Assembly (NCBI RefSeq): GCF_019703515.2
Contig: NC_059373.1
Location: forward strand, 11,319,281 to 11,383,280
DNA: 64,000 bases
Direction: 5' to 3'
Source of the DNA: Myxocyprinus asiaticus
Taxonomy: Eukaryota > Chordata > Actinopteri > Cypriniformes > Catostomidae
A program made the position numbers and the translations under genes. Each line of letters begins with the position of its first letter. Position 1 is the stretch's first letter. A model generated the notes under the pieces. It was not told the DNA's origin. It saw only the letters and a list, made by a program, of their open reading frames with translations, and made no database searches. Shown here in pieces: positions 1 to 11,007 of this stretch.

Positions 1-161
1 TGCTCTTCAACCGGAAACAGGGCCGGAAAATCGGGCAGGTCGCTAAGCAACAAGTAGTCAACCTGGACAGCAATGAGCTTATACTAGGATTCAGGGCCAC
101 TAATGAGAGAATGTTCGTCCTGAACACCAACAGCCTGTTTGTTCTGAAAGTGAACAATTAA
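1..161 (+). CDS. nudcd1: NudC domain-containing protein 1, C-terminal end (last coding exon, partial)
   Basis: Reading from base 3, 52 codons run open to a TAA at 159-161. The peptide begins [18 protein letters not shown], contains [15 protein letters not shown] and ends LFVLKVNN. This matches, almost position by position, the C-terminus of vertebrate NUDCD1 (CML66), which carries a [20 protein letters not shown] stretch and a LGFQATNERLFVL-like stretch just before its end. NUDCD1 is a cytosolic/nuclear protein of about 580 residues with a CS/p23-like NudC domain, linked to Hsp90/dynein co-chaperone roles; only the tail beyond that domain is in the window. The first two bases are probably the end of a Val codon, so the exon may start upstream. 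The convergent position relative to trhr fits mammalian gene order. Recognition is from memory of the family, not from a search. Confidence 0.9.
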   Translation, partial: LFNRKQGRKIGQVAKQQVVNLDSNELILGFRATNERMFVLNTNSLFVLKVNN

Positions 162-346
162 CATTTTCCAGTATTATTGGAGGATGAAGTATTGTTGGAG
201 GATGAATTGATTCTAAATTCTGCTCTAAGGTTGTTCAGGGTCTATTTGAAACAAGTGCACTGCTGATTCCCTGCAAATGAACATTTCATTTAATTTCTAT
301 TGGCCTGGATTTCAGTGTAGTGTTGCAAGTGTAATCCTTCTAGTAT
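162..346 (+). other. nudcd1 3' UTR, proximal part
   Basis: Sequence directly after the nudcd1 stop. It is A/T-rich and non-coding. A TTAA-flanked MITE begins at 347, so the mature 3' UTR either ends before it or includes it. No clean AATAAA lies before 347; one AATAAA is at 2133-2138, too far away to assign with confidence. Confidence 0.45.
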
Positions 347-888
347 TTAAAGGGGTAATTCACCCAAAAATGAATATTCTGTCATCATTTACTCACCCTC
401 TTGTTGTTCCTAGCCGGTATGACTTTCATTTTTGTGTGGAACACAAAAGGAAGCATTTTGAATGAATGGGAACAAGAGCCTTTAAGCTTCAAAAAGGATG
501 CGAAATCATAAAAGTAGTCCATATGACTTTTGTGCTATATTCCAAGTCCTCTGAAAACATTGCAACTTCTCTTATGAATTCTCAAGAATGTGGAGAGCTA
601 GATTTTTTGTGAATAATGACTTAAATTTGAATCTGTTCCTTACATAAAGTCTTCAGAAGACTTGGAATATAGCAAACAAGTTGTATGGACTACTTTTATA
701 ATTGGTTTCGATGCTTGAAAGCACCAGTCCTCATTTAATTAATTTGCATGAAAAAAAATTACCAATACATTCTTAAAACAAACTCCTTTGGAAGAAGAAT
801 GAAAACAAAATCATGCATGTTTGGAATGTCATGAGGGTGTGTTAATAGTTTGAAGAATTCTCATTTTTGGTTGAACTATTCCTTCCAA
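347..888. mobile_element. MITE family 1 (TTAAAGGGATAGTTCACCC termini), diverged copy
   Basis: Starts TTAAAGGGGTAATTCACCCA and ends near 887 with the inverted form (TTTTTGGTTGAACTATTCC). The sub-terminal 'tcatcatttactcaccctc' and 'gactttc...gaacacaaa' segments are shared with the copies at 14033, 22991, 28697, 42929, 44097, 50113, 57212 and 62931. There is no coding capacity. The TTAA at the ends suggests piggyBac-type target choice (inference). Confidence 0.8.
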
Positions 889-2596
889 ATTTGAAATTAT
901 GTGATGATTAGGTATCTGTCATCTTTAAATGTAAAATATCATGCTTCAAATGTGTGCTCACCACCCTGTGCAGAGATACAATCTAAAGCATGAATGTTAG
1001 TTAAATTCCAGAAATGCAAATGTTCTTATCAGCATTAGAATGTAATGTAATATGGATAAAGATAAAAAGCAGCTGTAATACACTGTTTTCCACTGTTTTT
1101 AAAAAGGTTTAATTTATTTATTTGTGCATTTTACAACAGCTTCGAACGTGGCTCATCAAATCCAAATTGAGAGTCGGAACTTCATTTAACATTATAAAAT
1201 TATGTTTTTCTATCCAGTCATCAGAAGGCTGGTTTGTAATGTTCCTCTTCAGTGCTTATGTTTTATCCTTGTTTTTTTTGTTGTTTTTTTTGCTTTAAAG
1301 TCTGTAGGTTCAGCCTGTGCTATTACAGCGTCAGCTGGTTGCACACCGAGTCATCGTTGAAAGATCAACAGATAGCAAATGTCGTGAGATTGCATTAAAA
1401 TGGGAAAGACAGCTGTGGTGTTTCAGCATAATTGTGTCTGTATTACATAATCAGAAGGCATTTAAGATATGATTAGATGATTAACGATTTTTTTAATAAT
1501 GCTTATTAGAAAGCAAATAGAATCATTTTCTATTCAAGTGGACTTTGGAACCCCACTGTATGTAAACTGGAACAACAATTTGCCTAACATTGTCACATGC
1601 AGAAAATGTTACATATCTGTTATCTTAAAGGGAGCTTTAAACTGAGCCAGCACAACACTTTACAATAGAGTATTTTGTTCGAGCCTCAGATTAAATCATG
1701 AGTTTGTGATTGAATTAGCCTCTGATGTTTGGTTTCATTATCAGCATCAGAATCACAAGACAACCAAGAGATGCTCTCTGTGCTTTCTAATCATGCTGTA
1801 AGTTGAAATGCATCACCAAGTGCTGCTGCTGTATGGGATTGCATGCAAATATTTAGTATGTTATAATTGATTTCAGACACCTGAAGTGGTCATGCGGCCA
1901 TGACAGATCATATACTGTAATTGCACTGTTACGCCTAGATGTGCATTGATATTCAACTATGGTATATACCATAGTTACCTCATATTCATGTGTTTATCTC
2001 AAACCAATTTTTAGGTTTTCGTGCAAAAAGTGGTTTTGTATGCTCGTACACTATCAATTAAGTTGTCACTGGAGAAAATGGTAGAGTGATATGAACTGTA
2101 TCAACAGACCTGGAATGACTTCTTAGGCATGCAATAAAGGACAGTTAGCTTGAATTTTACATATTCAGAAATGCCAGGCAGAAGGAGTAACACTCCAGAA
2201 TTCTCCTTTGTTTGCATCTACTCAAAAAAATGCATGTAACTATGTGAACTGAAAATAAATGAGTTGTTTTTTGTTTGCTAAACTAAAAATGGGCTGGGGA
2301 TTTCTAATTTCCAGCATACTTTGCATGGCACTCAACAGGGAGAGTAAATTTTCGAATTAAGTCTTAAACAATGTGGCTTTGTGCAAGATGAATGTAAAGG
2401 TGGAGACTTGTTAGTGTTTAATGTTTTGTTGTGTTGAGATTTAGAAGAGTTTCTGTTATGTTAGTTTTGGGGGTTAGCCTACTATTATTGTGAAGATTGG
2501 AGTTTGAGCTTTGTCATTTAAGGACAAGTAAGTGTTGAAACTGTACTATATTGCTTTACTCATGGGCAATTGCCTATGCAAATCATAGCATAGTGT
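889..2596. other. intergenic, nothing recognised
   Basis: A/T-rich unique-looking DNA with short homopolymer runs. No coding potential, tRNA or inverted-repeat element stands out on either strand. It may contain distal nudcd1 3' UTR sequence (AATAAA at 2133-2138). Confidence 0.5.
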
Positions 2597-3010
2597 TTTC
2601 TTTTTCTTTTTTTTTTTCTTTTCTCCCCTTTTCTACCCAATTTGGAATGCCCAATTCCCAATGCGCTCTAAGTCCTCGTGGTGGCATAGTGACTTGCCTC
2701 AATCCAAGGTGACAGTGAATGAATCTCAGTTGCCTACGCGTCTGAGACAGTCAATCGCATTTTATCACGTGGCTTGTTGAGCTTGTTACCGCAGAGACCT
2801 AGCGTGTGGAGGCTTCACGCTTCACACTATTCTCCGCGGTATCCACGCACAACTCGCCACGCGTCCCAACGAAAGCGAGAACCACATTATGGCGACCAGG
2901 AGGAGGTTAACCCAATGTGACTCTACCCACCCTAGCAATAGCCAAATTGGTTGCTTAGGAAGCCTGACTGGAGTCACTCAGCACGCCCTGGATTCGAACT
3001 TGAGTCAGTG
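2597..3010 (-). repeat. tRNA-derived SINE, 5'-truncated, minus orientation
   Basis: Read on the minus strand from 3010, it has a B-box-like GTTCGAATCCAGGGCGTGCTG, then a body running through TCCTAAGCAACCAATTTGGC and GTGGTTCTCGCTTTCG, and ends in an A/G-rich tail (T/C-rich on + at 2597-2626). The body is shared with the SINE at 58015-58240. The tRNA-like 5' half with the A box is missing here, so this copy is 5'-truncated, as is common for retroposed copies. It is not a functional tRNA gene. Confidence 0.8.
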
Positions 3011-3811
3011 TTTACAATTATCATGCTTTTAGTATACTAGCATTCACTGTAGCTTATAACAAAAGAGATTCATTTGAGTTAGTTTAACATATCTAATTTA
3101 GTTGGGTTTACTCAATTCAATAAGGTTCATTCTACTTTAATATTTAAGTTAAGATTACATGGCCATTTTAATTAAGAAAAACTCTTTTTAAACACGTGGA
3201 ACCACTGTCCATGACTGAGTCAAGTTCAACTAAAGAGTTATTTTTTGAGTGAAAAAACTGTTGTAGAAAACCTGATTCTACAGTAACTGTAACAACCTAA
3301 TGGCATAGAAATTAGCTGTGGAGACTGAGATTTTGAGAGACAGTCGTTGTTGTTGCTGAAGGTACGTCACAGAAAGGACATGTTCTAGTGCAATGCTGCC
3401 ACTAAATTAATACACAAATTCTGATTCTTTAGTTTATTTGAGGGTAAGAAGGCAGAGTGCCCTGTGCATTAGTCTGCATAGCAATTAATTTGACGTTAAT
3501 AAGTTCGAAGCACACTGGTGTTTCAAAGGAATCCTTGTGCGGTAGAGATAGATACAGAGACCGTTCTGCTCAAGTGGCAGTTTGTGCCGTGCCTATCAAT
3601 GTCTTGAGACACATGTCTGAAAATAGATCATGTCTAACCATTACAAGGATGTTTTAAAAGAAAAGGAGCCTTTATGCTCTTTTACCATCTTTCCGTCGTA
3701 ACATGGTTTTAATTTAGAAACTCATTTTCATGTACAAATTAAACAGTCATGACCATTTTGAAGTAGCTTGGGTTGTTGTGAGGGATTATAAAGTACAAAA
3801 GAGCAGCTACT
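3011..3811. other. intergenic, nothing recognised
   Basis: A/T-rich; no convincing gene or transposon end. Short open frames here have no recognisable motif. Confidence 0.5.
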
Positions 3812-3870
3812 ATGTCCAGTTCACCCAAAAATGAACAGTCTTAGGTCTTTCAGAACACAAAATAAGTTAT
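3812..3870. repeat. MITE family 1 fragment
   Basis: Contains CAGTTCACCCAAAAATGAAC followed shortly by TTTCAGAACACAAAA, the two ends of the family 1 left arm, with the middle missing. No right terminus is present. Confidence 0.5.
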
Positions 3871-5024
3871 TTATAGCAGAATGCATAGCAGAAATACAGT
3901 ACTGTATATGGTGCTCTTCCATAAAAAGAAAGTAAATGGTGACGCAAAAGTATATGGATGACTTAACTGTATGATGCTTTTATAGTTTTTTTTTTAGTTT
4001 TTTTTTTTTACTTTTTGTGGCTTGATATATCTCTATCCAGTTTAATGGATAAACTATTCTCCGGGGACCTGTCTAGATGTCGGTTTATTACAGAACAGGA
4101 ATGTGCACTTCATGGTGTTTGCTGCTGTGTCAATTTATTAGTCCTAATAAAAGTGTGCTACTATAGTGTTGATAAATTTATACTCTGAGATTGCTGCATC
4201 ACATCCTTGCTCCCTTGTTTTTCCACTTTGAATTCAGTACCTGTTGTCTATGCTTTGGATGTCAACATATTTCTGTTAATTTATTTTTACTAAGCAAGCA
4301 ATCCTAAAGGATTAAACTCATGTCTGGAGAGCGCAGTCTGTCATATGAGATGGATGTGTCAGTGAAAAGCTCCTCCAGAAGGTGTGTTACTATTTTAAGC
4401 CTAAACAAAGAGACAATGAACGATATGAATGCAGAAAATCATATAGCTTCAAGCTTCTATATCAATTAACCATTAACCTCTGTATGTATCCAAACAAAAC
4501 CTGAGGTCTAGTCAATAAGCTCTTGCTGTGATCAGCTCTGCATTGTAGGAGATGTGCTTTTACAGGGGATTTCTGGGTTGCATTAGCTTACCCTTAGGCA
4601 CAAACATGCTGGTTTTGCAATGTGTTTCTTTGTTTACTTGTTTCAGAGAAAGCTGTTTGGCTTCACGCCAATGACAAAATCTTCTAGGGAGTCCTCTTCT
4701 TGGTATTGGAAATGCTAAGAGAAAAAACTCAATAGACTTTTGAATTCACCATGTTGACATTAATGTTTCGCTATGAATACCAGAGTAGCAGTAAAGATTT
4801 TTTATTAATATAAAAATCCATCTTTCACTCCTCTTGCTGTGGCAAAAGGATAACATTTTTAAACATTGTCATTAGATCTTCATATAAACTCTTGGTGAAG
4901 GCTGATTGGCCGCAACAAACTAAATTTTCCAGCATAAAGGCCCCTTCAAGCCAAATGCATTCTTGTTTTAAAAAAGCTAGAACAGGCCGCAGGTGTCTAG
5001 ATGTGTTTTTAAAAGCTGAAGTTT
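3871..5024. other. intergenic, nothing firm
   Basis: No gene. Near 4938 the string aaaggccccttcaagccaaatgc resembles the terminus of the element that starts at 5025 and may be an old neighbouring copy. Confidence 0.4.
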
Positions 5025-5506
5025 AAGGGGCCATTCACACCGAATGCATTTCTGTGTCCGTTTGCACAGCTTTATTGTTTTTTTTTATTTTTTAATTTAT
5101 TTATTTATTTTTTTTTTGCGCATGTTTGACCATTGGGCAGCATCTCGTGCTGGAGTGTGTTTTTTTAGTTGTCGTGTCACGTTAGAGGACGGTTCATACC
5201 GAATGCGGCTTCCGCTAAAAAAGTTAGACATAGACACACAGCACAATGAATAGAACAGAACACTGATGTTTTGAGACACTTTTTTTTTCTCAAAAGTTTA
5301 AATTCTTTTTACCTGACATGAAGTCTTAAAAATGTGGCGCTCTTGTGAGAAATGCTAAAAAAGCAGCAAGATGTGGCACAACAGACAAAGATGTCCATCT
5401 AGCATGTTTAAAAACAGTGGTTATGTGTGTCTTCTGTTACAATAGTTGCGCTGTGTCTAGCTTTTATTTTATGCAATATAGCACGTTCTGTGTGAACGGA
5501 CCCTAA
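5025..5506. mobile_element. MITE family 3 (GGGGCCATTCACACCGAA termini)
   Basis: Left end AAGGGGCCATTCACACCGAA; right end GTTCTGTGTGAACGGACCCT, an imperfect inverted repeat of about 20 bp. The interior is T-rich and non-coding. The same termini flank 41264-41467 inside the tmem74 upstream region. Confidence 0.7.
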
Positions 5507-7370
5507 GAGATCTCTAAACTATTTGGTGGTCAATCTGATCACACAGTGAAATCGGAAACAATAGGTTGACTTTTCTTTAGCCAAAATCAGTCTGTGCTTA
5601 CCGAAATTTGAAGCACTGCCTCCAGAAGCCAAAGCAATATGTGTTTTTCGGCCTATGGCATGAGTGAGCTCCATTTTCTGTGTGTAAGGTCCATTGAGGG
5701 TCGCCAAAAGCTAGTTGTAAAGTGAGTTGTTCAGCTGTACAGGATGTAAAACAGTGAAGAGGTATGCATATTTTCAAAATGATCACATGAACATTCCGCA
5801 ACATTTTCGCTAAATGAAATTACGTGCTTCATTACACGTTTTGCTGCAGTTTCCCAGTGAAATGTCCAGCTAGGGGACGCCAATAGTGAGCGAAATGGTG
5901 TCATAACCAGGTAAGGTTTTTAAGGTTAATATTAGATGGAGCTTGTAATAAGTAAGACGTACCTTCCTAACCTAAAACTTTAACCTGAACCTAACTGATA
6001 GTGTTGTAAAAGCAAATACGACATGAAAAGCACATTTTCTGAAACAACCCTGCCATTTTCTGGCTTCTATGACACTTTATTCTCACGTATCAGCTTGTGT
6101 GTGTGGCTGAACTTGAATCGCGGTCTTCTGAGTCCAAAGTCCAACACTTTTCAGGTGAGCTACCATGGAAGCTAATCACATTGCAAAAAGTGTGTAAATG
6201 TTGGTGAGTCTGCAATACAAGCATTAAAATGCGCTGTTTTTCAAATTATGTTATAGTGAATGTGTTTCGATATCATAACATAGCAGTGTGTGAAAAATAG
6301 TGCAAAAAAATAAGTGTCTATAAAGTCATTATCAGCCATTGTACTCGTGATTTGCGTAAAAGTGAATAAAACGCACAGTTGTTGTACCTCTTCTAATGTT
6401 AATTTCACCAGAAAACTGCAGCGATTTCTTTTATTATTATTATTATTATTATTATTATCTTTTTTTATTTTTATAGTTATGTTCTTTCTGTGAGATTAGG
6501 TTGCATATTTTATAAACTGTACCCCCCAACCCAAAACCCAAACTTAAACCTGACCGTCGGTGAAGTACAAATTTAATGTTAGTGGGCAAAATACAAGCTT
6601 GTGCTCATCACTGATTATGCGATTGCGACCACTTCCTGGTTTCATTTCAGGATGCGAACCCAGGTCTCCCACAATACTAGTGCAACACGCTTCCGGTCGT
6701 ACCACAAGGGAAGTTAAACATGCTTGAGCTGATGCAAAAATTGATGGGAGATACTGCTTGTCAGTGAGTCGGCATAATGTGGCCGAACCTAGGGTACAGG
6801 AACATTCGGAAACAACATGCCAACTTCCCGTGTAATCATGTTGATCTAGCACAGACAATAAGATCTGATGTCTTGTACTTTTGGATGTGTTTGAAAATTG
6901 TCTTTTGTCTTCATGTCATTATAAACTGCTATTTTAGATGCAAGATACTTGAGGAGAAAACAGAAAAACTGAACTGATGAGAGAGACGGAAAAAGAGAGG
7001 TAGGGAGGGAGAGCGAGAACCAGGGATAAATGAGTTTTAGAAAGAAACCTTAATGGATGTATTAATATCAAAAACAACATATTTTCTGGCCTGTTAATTT
7101 CAGACTGAATATGTGGTGTAATAAAGCAATCTCTTGTTCTTCGGTGAAAAAGACCTTTTCAGAGGTTTAGAGGAGGCACCTAAGACAAGTTAATATAATT
7201 ACAGCTCCTCTTTCTACAAAAGATTATGTCCAGCTTTTATGAATAATTATGTCTGAGAAGAAGTGTCATGGAAAAGGAACAATGACTCAACAAATAACTC
7301 ATTTTTCGCAGAATGATATAGTGATTTAGAATTTTAAAAACATCATGAACTTTCAAAATGTCTTAAGTCG
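5507..7370. other. intergenic with tRNA-like scraps and an (ATT)n tract
   Basis: An (ATT)n microsatellite lies at 6430-6459. On the minus strand, 6172-6105 reads like a decayed tRNA head (TAGCTCACCTG then GATTCAAGTTC), and 6650-6720 includes a 'gcgaacccaggtctcccac' string of the same kind. These may be SINE remnants. No protein-coding gene is supported. Confidence 0.4.
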
Positions 7371-8199
7371 CTTTCACACATACAGCATTTTCCAGAAAAT
7401 GACCTGCAATTTTCAATTTAGAGGTCATGTGGGAACACGGTATGTTCGAAAATACTGGTAAATTCTACACTGGCTATTTCCCTGAATGTGAAGTTGTAAC
7501 ATTAGCCTACCTGAAAAGTTCAGTTTTGATGCGATGTGTGAAGTTGTATGCAGGCCCAGTGTTACAGGGGTGCTTGAGAGTACTAAGCACCCTTAAACGG
7601 ACGTTGGAGCATCCTCAGTTGCAAGGCTGTAACCACAATATACGTCGAGGTCCCCCCATTAATCAGATATGGCCAGATTGTCCATATCCATTAACTGTAA
7701 AAGAAATGAATTAATGTGGTTATCTGGTAAGTTTCTGAAGTACCTTTTTAGAAAATTAACTTTATATTGTCTAAATATAGGGTATAGGGTACTCATTCGG
7801 GTTCTCAAAGAAAAGATTGTGTTAAGATTCTACTGATGAAAAAAACACAATGAGGGACAACTTGATGGCAGTAAATAATTTTGTGTATTTTTTTTTGCTA
7901 GCCAGCTTACACAGTCATGTCATTTTACAGATTTATCAGTGATGAAAAGAAATTTTAATTGTATTCATATTTTCTTTGATACAGCACAAAAAAGAAAGAA
8001 AAGATGACTGAAACTTAAATCAAATTGCTAGCAGTGCAGACACGGTGGTGGTCTTGTATTGTGTGAACTTCTGTGTGAAATTTTTAAACTAAACATATAA
8101 AATTTTTGGACTTTGTTGGGCCTCATGTATTCAGACAGAAGACAAAGGCAGGCCTAACAGTCATAAAAACATAACTCAAGCCCCACCTTCCAAGTCGTA
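7371..8199. other. intergenic, nothing recognised
   Basis: Begins with a 'gctttcacacatacagc' string of transposon-terminus type but no matching right end is near by. An open frame at 7427-7714 has no recognisable protein motif. Confidence 0.35.
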
Positions 8200-9175
8200 A
8201 ATTTTACTGATAAAAATCACACCAAAATCAAACAAAGGGAGTCCAAAACAGACTACAAATCCATGAAGCCTTGCTCACTAAAGGATCGAACTCTCAACTC
8301 CTATTGGATGAGGCACACAACAGAACGTCCCTCAAACATGACATCATCAGGAGTTGAAATACCTCTGAAATGCTTCCAGAATTTACTCCCAGCGACTTTG
8401 TTCACCGAATATAGACGTAGATTTTTGCTGCTCTCAGGTGCAACCTCGTGGCACAAGGAAGTAATTGAAACTGTAGCCATACAATCTCCATCTCGCTGGA
8501 AGAGTTGAGATTACTCTGTGTTCAACCAAACACTCTAACGGATCTGAAGGAGACCGCCGAGCAATTTGCATCTTCATCTGTTTGCCTACAAAAGTGAAGA
8601 GATTAAAGATTTCTCTTCCATCTTCAATCAAGTCGACATTTCTGAGTTCTCCGCCAGCCTGCCGAGAATCAACAGCCATACCACCCGCCGACAATCAACA
8701 GCCGTACCGCCCGCCGACAGAGCGAGGAAATGGCCTCCCGTCATCACACGAGCCTCAAGGAACCGGGTCAAAGTTAAAGGACGGAGGAAAACACATTCTA
8801 CCTGTGTCCTCATGCGATTCAAGTAAGAGGTTTACGTCTGGGCAGAGATAGAATATTATAGTGTGTTATTCTTGTGTTTCAAGGTTTTTGCTTGTACAGT
8901 TTACGGACCGCCATGTCCGCTCATTATTAATACTCAGGGTATTAATTATCAAAAGTTTGTTTTGCTGTATTGTGGTCCAACCAAATTGGATTGTTGTGCA
9001 AATTCGCCATCGCGGGTGAGACAGCAACTCAGTTCATCCATTAAAGAGTCAAATAACGCGGGACTGTTTACGAGCCGTCCACCGCGTCTCTGAGCGATGA
9101 ACTAAACAGCTGCTTTCTCTCCCACGATCGCAAAATCAGCTTTAGGGCTGTCACTTCTCTCTCTCTCTTGTACTA

Positions 9176-9178
<3 letters not shown>

Positions 9179-9230
<52 letters not shown>
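9179..9230. repeat. (CA)26 microsatellite
   Basis: 52 bp of uninterrupted CA. Confidence 0.97.
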
Positions 9231-9232
<2 letters not shown>

Positions 9233-9467
9233 CAGGCACGCGACCCCTCACAAACATTCTGGCACACATTTTGGCTCGTAGATAGCTTAAATGCTAAAGC
9301 CCAGCTTTGTCCCTAAGCTATCGTACAAGCGGATGTACGCGGTAACTGGTAGACGCCATCTCCGCCCCCATTCGCGGTCATATTCCCTGGCCGGAAGTCT
9401 AGCGTGACATACTCTCCACGAGAGTCACGTCCGCTATTTTGTGCGCGTCCCTCCTTACACATACACT

Positions 9468-9468
<1 letters not shown>

Positions 9469-9500
<32 letters not shown>

Positions 9501-9512
9501 TCACACACACAC
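9469..9512. repeat. (CA)n microsatellite, interrupted
   Basis: CA tract broken once by TGT; the minus strand gives a spurious Val/Cys-rich frame. Confidence 0.95.
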
Positions 9513-9870
9513 CTTATGTGTTATAGAATTATTTTATTTCCATGTCTAATCATATCACTGTTTAGTTTGTAGTTGTAAGTCGGAAGTTTATTGACTGCAT
9601 TGTATTAATTATTAATTGATATTACTGCATAAATAAACTTTGTTTATATTACAAAGAGAAGTGTTTTGGTTTGTTTTGCATACACCTGTGTCATGCTGAC
9701 GGGATGTCAGTGCTCGGATTCAAACCTTCATTCATTGTTTTTTTTTTTCCTGAAAATCGATATTCTTTGGATGTCGATTTTCCTAAGAAAACAATCTAAT
9801 ATTGAGACTGTTTTACTATTTGGTTATTAGTCCCTGATTTCAGGGTGGTGCCCCGTCAATGTTAATCCTT

Positions 9871-10100
9871 ATTAATATTCTATTGATTTTTGATAATTGA
9901 TAATTATCTTTGATGATTGAATTTGAATGATCAATAAGCTAGTATTAATTTTAATTAATGTTTCATCGATGTTAACAATTAACGATTATCTTTGATAACT
10001 GTTGATTTAAAGGATTTAAAAAAGCTAATATTGGTTCTCATCAATGTTCTATTGATTTTAATAATTAATAACTATCTTTGATAATTATTAATTATTGCTA
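9871..10100. repeat. three degenerate A/T-rich tandem units of about 80 bp
   Basis: Three units each carry the order 'taRtatt... ttctattgatttt...aataattaa...atctttgataattg', starting near 9871, 9940 and 10026, with AGCTAGTATT / AGCTAATATT at unit joins. They lie just downstream of the putative primer-binding site, in what would be the leader of the suspected retroelement. Confidence 0.5.
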
Positions 10101-10583
10101 ATAACCAAACTTGCTCCTAAACGTAGCACACTACATTTACTGGAGCCCCATATGAGGTTTTAATGAGTTAGATCCAATTAATTAATTTAAATATTAATTA
10201 ATAACTACAGAAATAATTATTAATTATTTCTGATAGTAACACTGATCTAAACAACCAGTAAAGCCCTACACATTTATCGTATTTAAAGCCTTAATTCAGA
10301 AAAATTATTGCATTTAGAGCCTTTACTATTTTAAAGGACCAAAGAGGACCATTATATTTGTGACCTCAACACCCGTGACCCCCACCCCCAAAATGGTTTG
10401 GTCCCCCCCAATGCTCAAAACATGGTTACGGCCTTGCTCAGTTGAATACGGAATATGGAATGTTGGAAAATCTGCAAATGTGATGCTTATTAATAGCATT
10501 GCAATAAAAAATATGAACAATGAGTCAATGTAGGCCTACAATTTGTACAGTTAGTCTTATGTCTACTTTGCTATTGCGAAATC
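10101..10583. other. intergenic, A/T-rich
   Basis: Palindromic 'aattaattaattt' sequence and no gene. May still belong to the retroelement-like block to its left. Confidence 0.4.
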
Positions 10584-11007
10584 TTAAAGGTACACTCAGT
10601 AATTGTTATCCTCATTTAAAAAGTTTTACTTCTAAATAAATTAATAGTAATTTTGAAACATATGTATAAAATCACAACCACTCATGTGACAAAGAGTTCA
10701 GTCATATCAGTAACCTAATAAAAGCTCTTTTATTCTACATGGAGCAGGGGCACCTCATGGCATGGGGGCAGTCATGTTAGCGTCACATGACCAGCTGAAT
10801 ATTACTCGCTTAATCTCAGGAACTGCCCTGTAATTGGACACTTTCATTCATGAATTAAATGAATCCTGGTTTACTGTGTATAGTGAATTTTTACAATGGC
10901 ATTGGTTAATGAAAACTACTGTTTGAATTATGCAGCATCCAGGACACTAGGTGTCAGTGTAAGCCATACTTCAACATACTTCAAAAAATTACTGAGTGCA
11001 CTTTTAA
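10584..11007. mobile_element. MITE family 7 (TTAAAGGTACACTCAGTAATT termini)
   Basis: Left end TTAAAGGTACACTCAGTAAT; right end ATTACTGAGTGCACTTTTAA: a 20-bp inverted repeat with two or three differences and TTAA at both outer edges. 424 bp, no coding capacity. Confidence 0.85.

Larger units (their letters stand above)
8200..9842 (+). mobile_element. possible LTR-type retroelement segment (solo or 5' LTR), unassigned
   Basis: A block of different composition from its surroundings: richer in G+C, with several CpGs (8680-9450), a good splice-donor string (TTCAAGTAAGAG near 8816) and two CA tracts. AATAAA occurs near 9632 and is followed by GT-rich sequence (gtgttttggtttg). A segment ending in CA at about 9842 is followed two bases later by TGGTGCCCCG, the form of a tRNA primer-binding site. 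Together these suggest U3-R-U5 followed by a PBS. The left boundary and a second LTR were not found, and no gag/pol frame follows, so family and limits are uncertain. Confidence 0.3.

Noticed and set aside
8263..8851. Overlapping open frames of 80-90 codons in a G+C-richer block
   Set aside because: No recognisable motif, and frames on both strands are equally open; better explained as part of a non-coding retroelement-like block.
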